A stretch of 64,000 bases of DNA from Phenylobacterium sp. (GCF_030679875.1 NZ_JAUXSP010000019.1:248001-312000); one strand, 5' to 3'; shown: positions 36,963-46,079, counted from the first letter of the stretch. Notes: generated by a model not told the origin, from the sequence alone. Translations and numbers: made by a program.

Positions 36963-37655
36963 TCAAGCCCCTTCGCCCCGGCCTCCGCCGCTGCGGGCGA
37001 AGAGTTGCAGGGTGCGCAGGCGGGCCAGGCGGGCGGCGTCAGGCTGGTAGTCCTTGCGCCGGTCCGAGGCGAAGCCGTGGCCGGCGTCGTACAGGTGCAC
37101 AGGCATGTCGGGATAGCGCTCGCGAATCTCCTCGACCTTTTCCATCGGGATGGAGGCGTCGGTCTTCCCAAAGTGCAGGATGGTAGGACAGCGGGGCGGC
37201 TCACTCAGCAGCTCGCTGATCCGCCGGCCGTAGAAGCAGGAGGCGGCCGCTACGCCCTCGCAACGGGCCGCCACGGCCCAGCTCGCCGCGCCGCCCCAGC
37301 AGAAGCCGGTCACGAAGACAGGGCCCTGAAGGGCGTCTATCGCCGCCTGGGCGTCGCCTGCGACCTTGTCCCACGGGGCGGCCTGCGACAGAGCCACCGC
37401 CCGCGTCATGTCGTCGGCCTCATAGGTGGCCTCAAAGCTTCGCTGCTGGCGGTCGAAGAAGGCTGGCGCGATCACCTCATAGCCATCCACAGCGAAGCCG
37501 TCGGCCACCTCGCGGATGTGGTCGGTGACCCCGAAGATCTCCTGGATCAGCACCAGGCCGCCGCGGCGGGCGTCGCCGGGCTTCACATGATAGGCGTCGA
37601 AGGAAAAGCCGTCGGCGCGGCTCTCAAGCCGGATCGTCTCGCCGGCCCGGCTCAT
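36963..37655 (-). CDS. Dienelactone hydrolase family protein (second of tandem pair)
   Basis: A 230-residue alpha/beta hydrolase with a cysteine nucleophile in GFCWGG (Cys119), IQEIFGVTDHIREV, FFDRQQRSF and YDAGHGFASDRRKDY providing the histidine. This matches carboxymethylenebutenolidase-type enzymes. The start overlaps the stop of the upstream paralogue by 4 bp. The two proteins share about half their residues by eye and probably arose by duplication. The true substrate may be a lactone or ester; no chlorocatechol pathway genes are present. Confidence 0.88.
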   Translation of the reverse strand: MSRAGETIRLESRADGFSFDAYHVKPGDARRGGLVLIQEIFGVTDHIREVADGFAVDGYEVIAPAFFDRQQRSFEATYEADDMTRAVALSQAAPWDKVAGDAQAAIDALQGPVFVTGFCWGGAASWAVAARCEGVAAASCFYGRRISELLSEPPRCPTILHFGKTDASIPMEKVEEIRERYPDMPVHLYDAGHGFASDRRKDYQPDAARLARLRTLQLFARSGGGRGEGA

Positions 37656-38323
37656 GCGCTTTCGAACAGTTCGCGGGTGCGCAGGCGGGCGAGGTCGGCG
37701 GCCTCCTCGTGATAGCGCTCGGGGCTCTCATTGTTGAAGCCGTGGCCCGCGCCCTCATAGATATAGACCGGGACATCCGGATGGGCGGACTTCACCGCGG
37801 TCTCCACCTCCTCGGCTTTGATGCCGGGATCGGTGTGGCCGAGGTGGACGATGACCGGGCAGGCCAGCGGCAGCTCGGCATTGGCCTTGACCATGCTGCC
37901 GTAATAGCTGGAGGCGGCGGCGATCCCCTCGACCTTGGCCGCGCTCAGCCAGGCCAGAGAGCCGCCATAGCAGTAGCCGACCACGCAGACCTTGCCTCGG
38001 GGTTGAAGAAAGTCGCGGGCCGCGGCGATGTCGGCCAGGGCCTGATCCAACGGAGTCGCCCGGGCATGGGCGATGCCGGCGGCCATGCCCTCGGCGTCAT
38101 GGCCGGCGGTGAAGCCCCGCTCGCGGCGATCAAACAGGGATGGGGCGAGCGCCTCGTAGCCCGCCTTGGCCCAGCGCTCGACATCGGCGCGGACATATTT
38201 GTCGATGCCGAAAATCTCCTGCAGCACGATGACCCCGCCCTTGCGCGGGGTGAACGGCGCCTCGTGATAGGCCGACAGCTGATAGCCGTCGGCGCCGCTT
38301 TTCAGCGTGATGGTCTCGCCCAT
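37652..38323 (-). CDS. Dienelactone hydrolase family protein (first of tandem pair)
   Basis: A 223-residue paralogue of the next gene. It has LQEIFGIDKYVRADVERWAK, LFDRRERGFTAGHD, the nucleophile elbow GYCYGG with Cys118 and YEGAGHGFNNESPERYHEEA with the catalytic histidine. The ATG at 38323 has AGGGAGA upstream and was preferred over an in-frame start 21 bases earlier. Translation is coupled to the second gene by a 4 bp overlap. Confidence 0.88.
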   Translation of the reverse strand: MGETITLKSGADGYQLSAYHEAPFTPRKGGVIVLQEIFGIDKYVRADVERWAKAGYEALAPSLFDRRERGFTAGHDAEGMAAGIAHARATPLDQALADIAAARDFLQPRGKVCVVGYCYGGSLAWLSAAKVEGIAAASSYYGSMVKANAELPLACPVIVHLGHTDPGIKAEEVETAVKSAHPDVPVYIYEGAGHGFNNESPERYHEEAADLARLRTRELFESA

Positions 38324-38386
38324 GGTGTTCTCCCTTGGCCTCAAGCCTAGGGGGAGGACCGGGGTGCTGTCACGCCCTGTGAGCGA

Positions 38387-39484
38387 TCAGACGTTGAAGC
38401 GGAAGTTCATCACGTCACCGTCCTGGACGACGTACTCCTTGCCCTCCTGGCGCAGCTTGCCAGCGTCCCGGGCTCCGGATTCGCCATTGAACTTGATGTA
38501 GTCCTCAAAGGCGACGGTTTCGGCGCGGATGAAGCCCTTCTCGAAGTCGGTGTGGATCACGCCCGCGGACTGCGGGGCGGTGGCGCCCACGGGGATGGTC
38601 CAGGCCCGGGTCTCCTTGGGGCCGCAGGTGAAGTAGCTCTGCAGGCCAAGCAGCTTGAAGGCTTCGCGGATCATCCGGTTCAGGCCCGGCTCCTCGAGGC
38701 CGAGGGTCTCCAGGAACTCCGCCCGCTCGGCGGCGTCCAGCATGGCGATCTCGCTCTCGATCTGGGCGGAGATGACCACGCTCTCGGCGTCGTCGCGCTT
38801 GGCCCGCTCGGCCACGGCGTTGGACATCTCGTTGCCGGTCCCGGCCGCGCCCTCGTCCACATTGCAGACATAGAGGGTCGGCTTGGCGGTCAACAGTTGC
38901 AGCATCCGCCAGGCCTTCTCGTCATCCTCGGAGATCTTGGCTACCCGGGCCGGGCGTCCGGCGTTCAGCTCTTCCAGGGCGAGTTTGGCCAGGCGCAGGG
39001 TGTTGGCGCTCTCCTTGTCGCCGGTCTTGGCGCGCTTATCGAGGTTGCTGACCCGCTTTTCCAGGCTCTCCAGATCGGCCAGCATCAGCTCGGTCTCGAT
39101 GATCTCCAGGTCAGCCAGGGGATCGATGCGCCCTTCGACGTGGGTGATGTCGTCATTGACGAAGCAGCGGGCGACGAAGGCGACGGCGTCGCAGTCGCGG
39201 ATATTGGCCAGGAACTGGTTGCCCAGCCCTTCGCCCTTGGACGCGCCGCGGACGAGGCCCGCCACATCGACAAAGTTGATGCGGGCTGGAATGATCTCCT
39301 TGGAGCCGGCCACCTTGGCCAGGGCCTCCAGGCGGGGCTCAGGCACGGCCACGTCGCCCACATTGGGTTCGATGGTGCAGAACGGATAGTTGGCCGCCTG
39401 GGCCGCTGCGGTCTGGGTGAGCGCGTTGAACAGGGTGGACTTGCCGACATTGGGCAGGCCGACGATGGCGACTTTGAGAGCCAT
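38387..39484 (-). CDS. ychF: Redox-regulated ATPase YchF
   Basis: An Obg-family P-loop ATPase that associates with ribosomes and influences stress responses. The 365 residues carry the G1 motif GLPNVGKST (8-16), FVDVAGLVRGASKGEGLGNQ, the NVDEG variant in place of NKxD that marks YchF as ATP-preferring, and the C-terminal TGS domain with FNGESGARDAGKLRQEGKEY. It lies downstream of pth on the same strand. Confidence 0.95.
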   Translation of the reverse strand: MALKVAIVGLPNVGKSTLFNALTQTAAAQAANYPFCTIEPNVGDVAVPEPRLEALAKVAGSKEIIPARINFVDVAGLVRGASKGEGLGNQFLANIRDCDAVAFVARCFVNDDITHVEGRIDPLADLEIIETELMLADLESLEKRVSNLDKRAKTGDKESANTLRLAKLALEELNAGRPARVAKISEDDEKAWRMLQLLTAKPTLYVCNVDEGAAGTGNEMSNAVAERAKRDDAESVVISAQIESEIAMLDAAERAEFLETLGLEEPGLNRMIREAFKLLGLQSYFTCGPKETRAWTIPVGATAPQSAGVIHTDFEKGFIRAETVAFEDYIKFNGESGARDAGKLRQEGKEYVVQDGDVMNFRFNV

Positions 39485-39554
39485 GGAGTCCTCGGAGAAT
39501 TGGAGCCGGGGCCGTCTTAGCCGAGCCGGCCGGGATTGTCGTCAACGGCGGAGC

Positions 39555-40181
39555 CTAAGGGGTCTCGCGGCCCTGGCGCTGCTGGCGGGTGTCGGCCTTG
39601 TCGGCCGGGGCCAGGCGCATGACCTCAGCCTGGTATTTTTCATCTTCGCCCGCCGCCAGCAGGGGGGCGGCGTCGGCGCAAGCCCGCAGCAGATCGTTCA
39701 GCCAGGCCTGCTCGACCTTGTGGAAGTCTGACAGCACATGGCCCTGGACCAGTTCCTTGTGGCCGGGATGGCCGACGCCCAGCCGGGCGCGGCGGAAGTC
39801 AGGACCCACCTGGCCGGTGATGGAGCGGATACCGTTGTTGCCCGCCGCCCCGCCCCCGGCCTTCATGCGAAAGCGGCCGGGCGCCAGATCGATCTCATCG
39901 TGGAAGACGACCAGGTCGGCCGGCGTCAGCTTGTAGAATTTCAGCGCCTCGCCGACGGCGTTGCCGCTGTCATTGTAGTAGGTCTGCGGCTTCAGGATCA
40001 GGGTGCGGACAGCGCCGGTCGGCGTGTCGATGCCGCCTTCGCGGGCCAGGGACTGAAACCGGGATCGCTCGGGGCCAAAGCTCCAGCGGCGGGCGATCTC
40101 GTCGACCGCCATGGCGCCGACATTATGCCGGTTGGCGCCGTAGCGGCCGCCCGGATTGCCCAGGCCAGCGAAGATCAGCAT
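39555..40181 (-). CDS. pth: Peptidyl-tRNA hydrolase
   Basis: Releases tRNA from peptidyl-tRNA that drops off ribosomes. The 208 residues show MLIFAGLGNPGGRYGANRHN with the catalytic His19, RTLILKPQTYYNDSGNAVGE, VVFHDEIDLAPGRFRMKAGG with the conserved Asp, and GHNG-like GAAGNNGIRSI. The last 25 residues are a polar extension beyond the core. It follows rplY on the same strand, a conserved order. Confidence 0.95.
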   Translation of the reverse strand: MLIFAGLGNPGGRYGANRHNVGAMAVDEIARRWSFGPERSRFQSLAREGGIDTPTGAVRTLILKPQTYYNDSGNAVGEALKFYKLTPADLVVFHDEIDLAPGRFRMKAGGGAAGNNGIRSITGQVGPDFRRARLGVGHPGHKELVQGHVLSDFHKVEQAWLNDLLRACADAAPLLAAGEDEKYQAEVMRLAPADKADTRQQRQGRETP

Positions 40182-40253
40182 GCGACCCTCCGCGACAGAT
40201 GGCCGCCGGATGGACGGCTCCGGGCTCGGCGCAGCGTCAAGGGCGGGCCTGGC

Positions 40254-40281
40254 CCGGTTCAGATGAGGCCATCTGAACCGG
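40254..40281. terminator. Hairpin after rplY, possible terminator
   Basis: A perfect 12-bp stem (40254-40265 with 40270-40281) and a four-base loop lie 8 bp past the rplY stop, in the gap before pth. No T tract follows on the minus strand, so it may slow or process the transcript rather than end it. Confidence 0.55.
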
Positions 40282-40289
40282 AAAGAAAC

Positions 40290-40916
40290 CTAGGCCTCGG
40301 TGGCGCCGGTGGGACCAGCGGTCTCAGCGTCGGCGGCGGCGTCTTGGGCGGCCTGGGCTGAGGAGCCGGCCAGGGTCGCGACGACGAAGTCACGGTCCAG
40401 GGTGGTCTCGACGCCCTTGGGGAGCTTGAAGCCTGAGATGCGGATGGTGTCGCCGATTTCCAAGCCCGTCAGGTCGAAGATCAGCTCTTCGGGGATGGCG
40501 TCGGCCAGGCAGGACAGCTCGACATCGTGACGCACGACATTGAGGGTGCCGCCGCGCTTCAGGCCTGGGGACTCTTCGTGGTTGGTGAAGTGCACCGGCA
40601 CGGAGATCTTGATCTTCTGGTGCTCATCGACCCGGTAGAGGTCGAAGTGCCAGGGCTCGTCGGACACCGGATGCATATCGATGGCCTTGGCGATGACCGG
40701 CTGGGTCTCGTCGCCATACTTCAGGGTCACCAGGTGGCCCAGCAGCTTGCCCGTGTAGAGCGCCTTGCGGAACTCGTTGGCCGGCACGGCGATCGCCACC
40801 GGATCCTTGGAGCCACCATACAGCACGCCTGGGACCTTGCCGCTGCGGCGCACACTGCGCGTGGCGCCGGTGCCGGTCTGCTCACGCACTTCAACATTCA
40901 ATACGATATCGGCCAT
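40290..40916 (-). CDS. rplY: 50S ribosomal protein L25/general stress protein Ctc
   Basis: A 5S-rRNA-binding ribosomal protein of the long Ctc type, with 208 residues. The L25 domain is at about 1-90 (REQTGTGATRSVRRSGKVPG and VLYGG) and the beta domain at about 95-185 (VPVHFTNHEESPGLKRGGTL and NVVRHDVELSC), followed by an acidic alanine-rich tail. It sits upstream of pth as in many bacteria. Its leader holds two hairpins, described separately. Confidence 0.95.
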   Translation of the reverse strand: MADIVLNVEVREQTGTGATRSVRRSGKVPGVLYGGSKDPVAIAVPANEFRKALYTGKLLGHLVTLKYGDETQPVIAKAIDMHPVSDEPWHFDLYRVDEHQKIKISVPVHFTNHEESPGLKRGGTLNVVRHDVELSCLADAIPEELIFDLTGLEIGDTIRISGFKLPKGVETTLDRDFVVATLAGSSAQAAQDAAADAETAGPTGATEA

Positions 40917-40937
40917 CGCCCTGCCTCAAAACGAAAC

Positions 40938-40984
40938 CGCCGCGCGAACCCGCGCGGCGTGGGTCGCGATCCCAGGGGGGATCG
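40938..40984 (-). promoter_or_regulatory. Two stem-loops in the rplY leader
   Basis: In the minus-strand transcript the first hairpin is GGGATCG-type (40984-40978 with 40973-40967), and the second is a 9-bp G+C stem (40959-40951 with 40946-40938) followed by GTTTCGTTTT. The second looks like an intrinsic terminator 22 bases upstream of the rplY ATG. It could end the upstream lipoprotein transcript or act as an attenuator for rplY. Confidence 0.6.
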
Positions 40985-40997
40985 GAAGGTGGGCGTC

Positions 40998-41024
40998 ATT
41001 ACACAGAAGTTGTCCCTCTGGCAA
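40998..41024 (-). promoter_or_regulatory. Possible rplY promoter
   Basis: On the minus strand TTGCCA (41024-41019) and TGTAAT (41003-40998) are separated by 15 bases, shorter than ideal for sigma-70. If used, transcription would start near 40990 and pass through both leader hairpins. Confidence 0.3.
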
Positions 41025-41039
41025 CGGCGCCCGCCGTCT

Positions 41040-42068
41040 TCAGCGCGCTTTTACGCCGCTAAGAGCCACGGTCTCGGCCGAGGCGCCGGTTTCGGCCACC
41101 TGGACCGGCGCGGCCTTGGTCGGATCAGGCAGGCCCGCGCCCTTCATCAGGCATTGACCCGTGTCCATCAAGGCGTGCTGACCCAGGCAGAAAACGTCCT
41201 CGTAGTGCGGCTTGGAGACGGCCAGACACTGATAGAGATTGAGCTTGGCCATGTTGAGGCAAGAGGCCGAGGTCGGCTCCACCATCACCGCGGTGAGCAA
41301 TTCAGCGCGGTTCTCGCCGGCCTCGCCCAGGACGGCCAGGGCGGCCACGGCCAGGCTTCGCAGGACCATCCGGCTGTAGGGCGGCTCCACTGGGCCTGCG
41401 GCCAGGTCCAGGACGCCCGCCCCGACCGCCGCCTGCTGGAGACGGACGGTTTCTTCAATCTCGCCGACAATCGGGGTCGCTGACAGGGCCTTGGCCTGGG
41501 ACAGGCGCAGGGCGCGGTTCTCGACGTCGGCTTTGGACCACTTGGCCTTCTGGACGTCATAGGCGGCCTGCTTCACCGCAGAGCCGGTTTCGAACAGACG
41601 CTTGCCCTCGGCGCCATAGGCGGCGATCACCAGGCCAGCCGCGCTGCGGGCGCCCGGCAGGGTCGCGGCATAGGTGGGATCGGCCACCAGATCGGCGAAC
41701 ATCTTGTTTCGGGTTTCGGGGTTGGTGGAATAGCTCCGCACCGCGGCGACGAATTCCGGATCCTGCAGGGCGGCCACGGCGCCATAGGCCACCGCGCCCT
41801 TCAGGAGCTGGATCGGCTCATAGGCCGCGCTGGTCTTGAGCGATTCGGCGATCTCGGCGCCGTCGTCAAAGGCCGGCGAAATGGCCGAGGAGCGGGACAT
41901 GTAATAGCGATAAGCGCTGGCCTGTTCGATCAGCGAAGGGGCGAGCGCCAGGGCCGGCGGAGCCGGCGCGGGCGCCTCCGGCTTGGGCTCGGCGCACCCT
42001 GCAAGCACCGTGGCGCTGATCAGCGCCAGCGCGGTCAGCGCGCTACGAAAGCCAATAGCCGAGCTCAT
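41040..42068 (-). CDS. Lipoprotein of unknown function
   Basis: A 342-residue predicted lipoprotein. The ATG at 42068 gives a signal ending in lipobox LAGC (Cys25), then a proline- and alanine-rich linker, then an alpha-helical domain (SLIEQASAYRYYMSRSSAIS, IQLLKGAVAYGAVAALQDPE). The C-terminal 70 residues contain five cysteines (SCLNMAKLNLYQCLAVSKPH; DVFCLGQHALMDTGQCLMKG), suggesting disulfides in the periplasm. I do not recognise the family. The gene stands alone between rplY and prs on the same strand. Confidence 0.8.
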   Translation of the reverse strand: MSSAIGFRSALTALALISATVLAGCAEPKPEAPAPAPPALALAPSLIEQASAYRYYMSRSSAISPAFDDGAEIAESLKTSAAYEPIQLLKGAVAYGAVAALQDPEFVAAVRSYSTNPETRNKMFADLVADPTYAATLPGARSAAGLVIAAYGAEGKRLFETGSAVKQAAYDVQKAKWSKADVENRALRLSQAKALSATPIVGEIEETVRLQQAAVGAGVLDLAAGPVEPPYSRMVLRSLAVAALAVLGEAGENRAELLTAVMVEPTSASCLNMAKLNLYQCLAVSKPHYEDVFCLGQHALMDTGQCLMKGAGLPDPTKAAPVQVAETGASAETVALSGVKAR

Positions 42069-42208
42069 GGGTCTGTGTTCCCCTAAATGGTTCGCGTCGA
42101 ACATAGCATGTTCGGTCAGGCGAGATCATGGCCCCCAGATCGTAAACTATTGTTCACCAAGCTTAGCCAGTTGTCTCACCTGTGAAGCGAGGCCGAGAGG
42201 CGCAGGGG

Positions 42209-43144
42209 TCAGTCGAACAGCTTGGAGACAGACTCCTCGTTGGCGATGCGACGAACCGCCTCACCGATCAGGGCCGCGCAGCTGACATAGCGGATCTTTG
42301 GCGCCGAGGCGGCGCGCTCCGGGGCGCTGATCGAATCGGTCATCACCAGCTCCTTGAGCACCGAGGCGTCGACCCGCTCGATGGCCGCGCCTGACAGCAC
42401 CCCGTGCGTCACATAGGCCGAGACCTCCGACGCGCCGCCGTCCACGAGGGCCTGAGCCGCGTTGCAGAGCGTGCCGCCGCCGTCGATGATGTCGTCAAAC
42501 AGCACGCAGCGCCGGCCCTGGACGTCGCCGATGATGTTGGCCACCTCGCTCTTGCCGGGCCCCGAACGACGCTTGTCGACGATGGCCAGCTCGGCGTTCA
42601 GGCGGCTGGCCACCGACAGGGCGCGGACCACGCCGCCCACGTCGGGGGAGACGATCATCAACTCGTCGGGTTTGGGGTAGTGGGCCTTGATATCGTTGGC
42701 CAGCAGGGGCGCTGAGAGCAGATTATCGGTCGGAATGTCGAAGAAGCCCTGAATCTGACCCGAGTGCAGATCCATGGTCAGGACCCGATCGGCGCCGGCG
42801 CGGGTGATCAGGTTGGAGACCAGCTTGGCCGAAATCGGCGTGCGACCGCCGGTCTTCCGGTCCTGACGGGCATAGCCGAAATAGGGCATGACCGCGGTGA
42901 TCCGCCGGGCCGAGGCGCGCTTGAGCGCATCGATGCAGATCAGCAGCTCCATCAGATTATCGTTGGTGGGATAGCTGGTGGACTGGATGACGAAGACGTC
43001 CTCGCCGCGGACGTTCTCGTCGATGGTCACCCAGACCTCGTTGTCGGCGAACCGTTTGACCTGAGCCCGCGTCAGGGGGACGTCGAGATGGTCGGAGACG
43101 GCCTGGGCGAGGGCCTGGTTAGAATTGCCCGCCAGCAGCTTCAT
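42209..43144 (-). CDS. prs: Ribose-phosphate pyrophosphokinase
   Basis: Makes PRPP from ribose 5-phosphate and ATP, supplying nucleotide, His and Trp synthesis and the apt reaction. The 311 residues show [59 protein letters not shown], and the PRPP-binding [20 protein letters not shown]. The length and motifs are those of class I enzymes. The gene follows pgeF by 73 bp. Confidence 0.97.
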   Translation of the reverse strand: MKLLAGNSNQALAQAVSDHLDVPLTRAQVKRFADNEVWVTIDENVRGEDVFVIQSTSYPTNDNLMELLICIDALKRASARRITAVMPYFGYARQDRKTGGRTPISAKLVSNLITRAGADRVLTMDLHSGQIQGFFDIPTDNLLSAPLLANDIKAHYPKPDELMIVSPDVGGVVRALSVASRLNAELAIVDKRRSGPGKSEVANIIGDVQGRRCVLFDDIIDGGGTLCNAAQALVDGGASEVSAYVTHGVLSGAAIERVDASVLKELVMTDSISAPERAASAPKIRYVSCAALIGEAVRRIANEESVSKLFD

Positions 43145-43217
43145 GGGATCCCTCGGGGTCGTTCCGCATCTGTCAGGCGGGCTTTAATGCAGGGGGCCGA
43201 CCCCCGGCAACCCTCAG

Positions 43218-44000
43218 CTAGAGAACTATGGCCGAGAGCAGGCGACCATAGTCCTCCTCGCCGCGCTGAAAGGCCCGGCGGTTGGAGAAGAAGTGGTCGG
43301 CCTCCGCGCAGGTGTCGCGCCCGACCCATTCCCGCTGCTCCACGCCCGCAGCGGCCAGTTGGGCCAGGACAAAGGCCGGCAGGTCGAACTGGCGCTTGTC
43401 CGGCGCAGCGCCCGGCCTGAAGAACCGTCCATGAGCTGCGTCGGCCTCCACGAAGCGGTCGATGAACTCCAGGCCAACCTCATAAGAGGCTGGCCCGATG
43501 CACGGGCCGACGGCGGCCAGGATGCGATCGCGCCGGGCGCCCAGCCGCTCCATCTGCGCCACCGTATCTGCGACGATCCCTGAGAGGGCGCCTTTCCACC
43601 CGGCATGGGCGGCGGCCACCACGCGACCTTCCGGGTCGGCCAGCAGGATGGGGGCGCAGTCGGCCGCCAGGGCGCCGCAGATCAGGCCAGGGGTGGCCGT
43701 CACCACCCCGTCGGCCTCCGGCCGCGCCGCGCCCCAGGACCGCTCGGCGATCTCGGCCCTGGCGGAATGAACCTGGTGGCAGGTGTTGAGGGCTTCGTGC
43801 GGCAAACCAAAATGGGCGGCGGTCCGGCGGCGGTTCTCAGACACGTCTTCGGGCGAGTCCGCCGATCCAGGCCCCACATTGAGTGAGGCGTAAAGGCCCG
43901 CCGAAGCGCCCCCCTGTCGCGTGAAGAAGGCGTGGCTCACGCCCGCTTGGGTCAGCAGGGGCGAGGTGATCACCGGCAGGGCGGCGGTGGATTCAGTCAT
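43218..44000 (-). CDS. pgeF: Peptidoglycan editing factor PgeF (YfiH, laccase-domain)
   Basis: A 260-residue copper/zinc-site protein of the YfiH family. The family acts on purine nucleosides and prevents misincorporation in peptidoglycan precursors. Family motifs are HAFFTRQGGASAGLYASLNV, NTCHQVHSA with metal histidines, LAADCAPILLADPEGRVVAA, AHAGWKGALSGI and AVGPCIGPASYEVGLEF. The ATG at 44000 was chosen over a start 45 bases upstream that lies in the preceding gene. It is third in the lgt operon, 4 bp after the methyltransferase gene. Confidence 0.93.
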   Translation of the reverse strand: MTESTAALPVITSPLLTQAGVSHAFFTRQGGASAGLYASLNVGPGSADSPEDVSENRRRTAAHFGLPHEALNTCHQVHSARAEIAERSWGAARPEADGVVTATPGLICGALAADCAPILLADPEGRVVAAAHAGWKGALSGIVADTVAQMERLGARRDRILAAVGPCIGPASYEVGLEFIDRFVEADAAHGRFFRPGAAPDKRQFDLPAFVLAQLAAAGVEQREWVGRDTCAEADHFFSNRRAFQRGEEDYGRLLSAIVL

Positions 44001-44004
44001 ATGG

Positions 44005-45066
44005 TCAATCCGCCTCGAAGGCCGGAGGGATGAAACCTGGCCCATGCAGGGCCAGGACCTTGAACAGAACCCCCATCTGGTCGGGGGCGGTCAGCCGGTC
44101 GAACTGGCGGCCGATCTGATCAGCCAGGTCGGGGCGATTCCCGGCCAAGCTCGCGGCCCGGGTCTCGATCCCGAGCCGGCGGAGAAATTCTGCCTGGGTC
44201 AGCAGCCGCCTCGCCAGAGCGCCTTCGGCGCAGGCCGCCTGGGCCACCCCCGCGAAATCGGCGTGGAAGGTCAGGTCGGCCTCACCAGGACAGGCCAGGG
44301 GATCGACCTTTTGATGACCCTTCAGGGCCTGAAAGGTGTCGCCGCCCGCTTCGCCGGTCGCGGGCCCATAGTCGATCAGCAAGGCCGCGCCCCCGTCGGC
44401 GGCCAGGCGGGCGCCGATCTCTGAACCCAGGGCGGCCTGGGCGGGCGAGGCTTCAACCACGGCCCCCAACGCCCCGGGGCGGCCTTCGCCGGGCAGGGGG
44501 GCCGACAGGCCAAAGACCAGGCCCCCCGCCTCGTCCAGCCCCACCATCCGCTCAGCCCAACCCTGCGGGGTGCGGACGAATTGGCGGCTCGGCAGACAGT
44601 CCAGCAGTTCATTGGCCACGAGGATCATCGGCGCCCCCTCAGGCACCGCCGCCAGGCTTTCAGCCCACTGTGGGGCGGCAGGCGCCAGACGCTCGGCTTG
44701 CAGGACCCGCAGGGGCGGCGAGACCTCGACCAGCCACAGATCGGCGGCGGCGAGAAAGCCGGGGACGGTTTCTCCCGCCCGCAGCAGGTCAGCCATCAGG
44801 GTTCCGTCGCCGGGGCCCATCTCCACCAGCCGGAAATGGGATGGCGCGCCCAGGCTCCGCCAGCAGGCCGCCGCCCACAGGCCGATCAACTCGCCAAACA
44901 TCTGGCTGACGAGTGGCGCGGTGAGGAAGTCTCCCCCCGCCCCCAGGCCGGGGCGTGTGGCGTAGTAGCCGGCCTGCGGATCATGCAGGCAGATCGTCAT
45001 GTATTCGGCGAGGCTTATGGGCCCGGTGGCCGCGATCTGACCTGCGAGCCGTTCACGCAGGGCCAT
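44005..45066 (-). CDS. SAM-dependent methyltransferase, NDUFAF7/MidA-like
   Basis: A 353-residue protein of the family that includes the mitochondrial complex I assembly arginine methyltransferase NDUFAF7. It has ISLAEYMTICLHDPQAGYYA, LTAPLVSQMFGELIGLWAAA, the AdoMet region LVEMGPGDGTLMADLLRA and NELLDCLPSRQFV. It overlaps lgt by 14 bp and precedes pgeF, an order common in alphaproteobacteria. Modification of a complex I subunit is likely by homology but untested here. Confidence 0.9.
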   Translation of the reverse strand: MALRERLAGQIAATGPISLAEYMTICLHDPQAGYYATRPGLGAGGDFLTAPLVSQMFGELIGLWAAACWRSLGAPSHFRLVEMGPGDGTLMADLLRAGETVPGFLAAADLWLVEVSPPLRVLQAERLAPAAPQWAESLAAVPEGAPMILVANELLDCLPSRQFVRTPQGWAERMVGLDEAGGLVFGLSAPLPGEGRPGALGAVVEASPAQAALGSEIGARLAADGGAALLIDYGPATGEAGGDTFQALKGHQKVDPLACPGEADLTFHADFAGVAQAACAEGALARRLLTQAEFLRRLGIETRAASLAGNRPDLADQIGRQFDRLTAPDQMGVLFKVLALHGPGFIPPAFEAD

Positions 45067-45964
45067 CGGATCCCGGGGCCGGACGGATACTGAAGGGGTC
45101 TTCGGCCTTGGTGTTCGGCTGCGATTCCGCGAGCAGGGGTTCGGACGGCGCCTGGCCGGCCGGAACGGGCTCGCGCAGGCCGCGCCAGATCAGGAAGGCG
45201 CCGCCCAGCAGCATGGGCAGGCTCAGCATCATCCCCATGGTCAGGCCAAGCGGAAAGTCCGGGAGATAGGAGTCGGGCTCGCGCACCTGCTCCACCAGGG
45301 TCCGAAACACCGCATAGCCCACGAGGAACAGGCCTGCGACCGCCCCGCGGCGCTCTAGCCAATGGGCCTTATGGGTGGCCAGGCGGAGGAGGATGAACAG
45401 GACCAGGCCTTCCAGCAGAGCCTCGTAGAGCTGGCTGGGATGCCGGGCATAGGGCCCCGCCCCGGGGAAGACGACGCCCCAGGGGAGCTCTGTCGGCCGT
45501 CCCCACAGCTCGCCATTGATGAAGTTGGCGATCCGGCCGAAGAACAGGCCGATGGGCGCGCAGGCGGCCACCAGGTCCCCCAGGCGCAGAAGGTCGATGC
45601 CGTTGGACCTGGCGAAGGCGGCCACCGCGATGGCGACGCCGAGGGCGCCCCCGTGGAAGCTCATCCCGCCCTGCCAGACCTGCAGGATTTCCAGCGGGTT
45701 CGTCCAGATGGTCTCGGGCGTGTAGAAGAGGATGTAGCCGAGCCGTCCGCCGAGGATGATGCCCAGGGTCACCCAGAGGATCAGGTCGTCGATCTGAGCC
45801 GGGGTGGCCGCGGGCCCGCGGGTCGGCGCCAGCCGCGGATTGCGGACCAGCGTCACCACGTATCGCCAGCCGATCAGGATGCCGGCCACATAGGCCAGGG
45901 CGTACCAACGGATGGCGAAAGGCCCGATCTGGATCAGAATGGGGTCGAAATCAGGAAAGGGCAC
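45053..45964 (-). CDS. lgt: Prolipoprotein diacylglyceryl transferase
   Basis: Inner-membrane enzyme that adds diacylglycerol to the lipobox cysteine of lipoproteins, which would include the several encoded in this window. The 303 residues have about seven hydrophobic segments and the Lgt signature GRIANFINGELWGRPTELPW. They also have YNMALFSFHGG-like GGMSFHGGALGVAIAVAAFA and RHPSQLYEALLEGLVLF. The C-terminus is a polar tail of about 35 residues. It heads an operon with the NDUFAF7-like gene and pgeF and is divergent from ubiK. Confidence 0.96.
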   Translation of the reverse strand: MPFPDFDPILIQIGPFAIRWYALAYVAGILIGWRYVVTLVRNPRLAPTRGPAATPAQIDDLILWVTLGIILGGRLGYILFYTPETIWTNPLEILQVWQGGMSFHGGALGVAIAVAAFARSNGIDLLRLGDLVAACAPIGLFFGRIANFINGELWGRPTELPWGVVFPGAGPYARHPSQLYEALLEGLVLFILLRLATHKAHWLERRGAVAGLFLVGYAVFRTLVEQVREPDSYLPDFPLGLTMGMMLSLPMLLGGAFLIWRGLREPVPAGQAPSEPLLAESQPNTKAEDPFSIRPAPGSDGPA

Positions 45965-46079
45965 CGGCGCGTTCTCCAGCCAATTGTCGCCTGTTTAGCC
46001 GACAAGGCCTTCGCATTCATCCCCCGGCGCCCCATATTGATGGTGCGCGGCGGAAAGTCCCGCGCCTCTTGAGCCCCCT

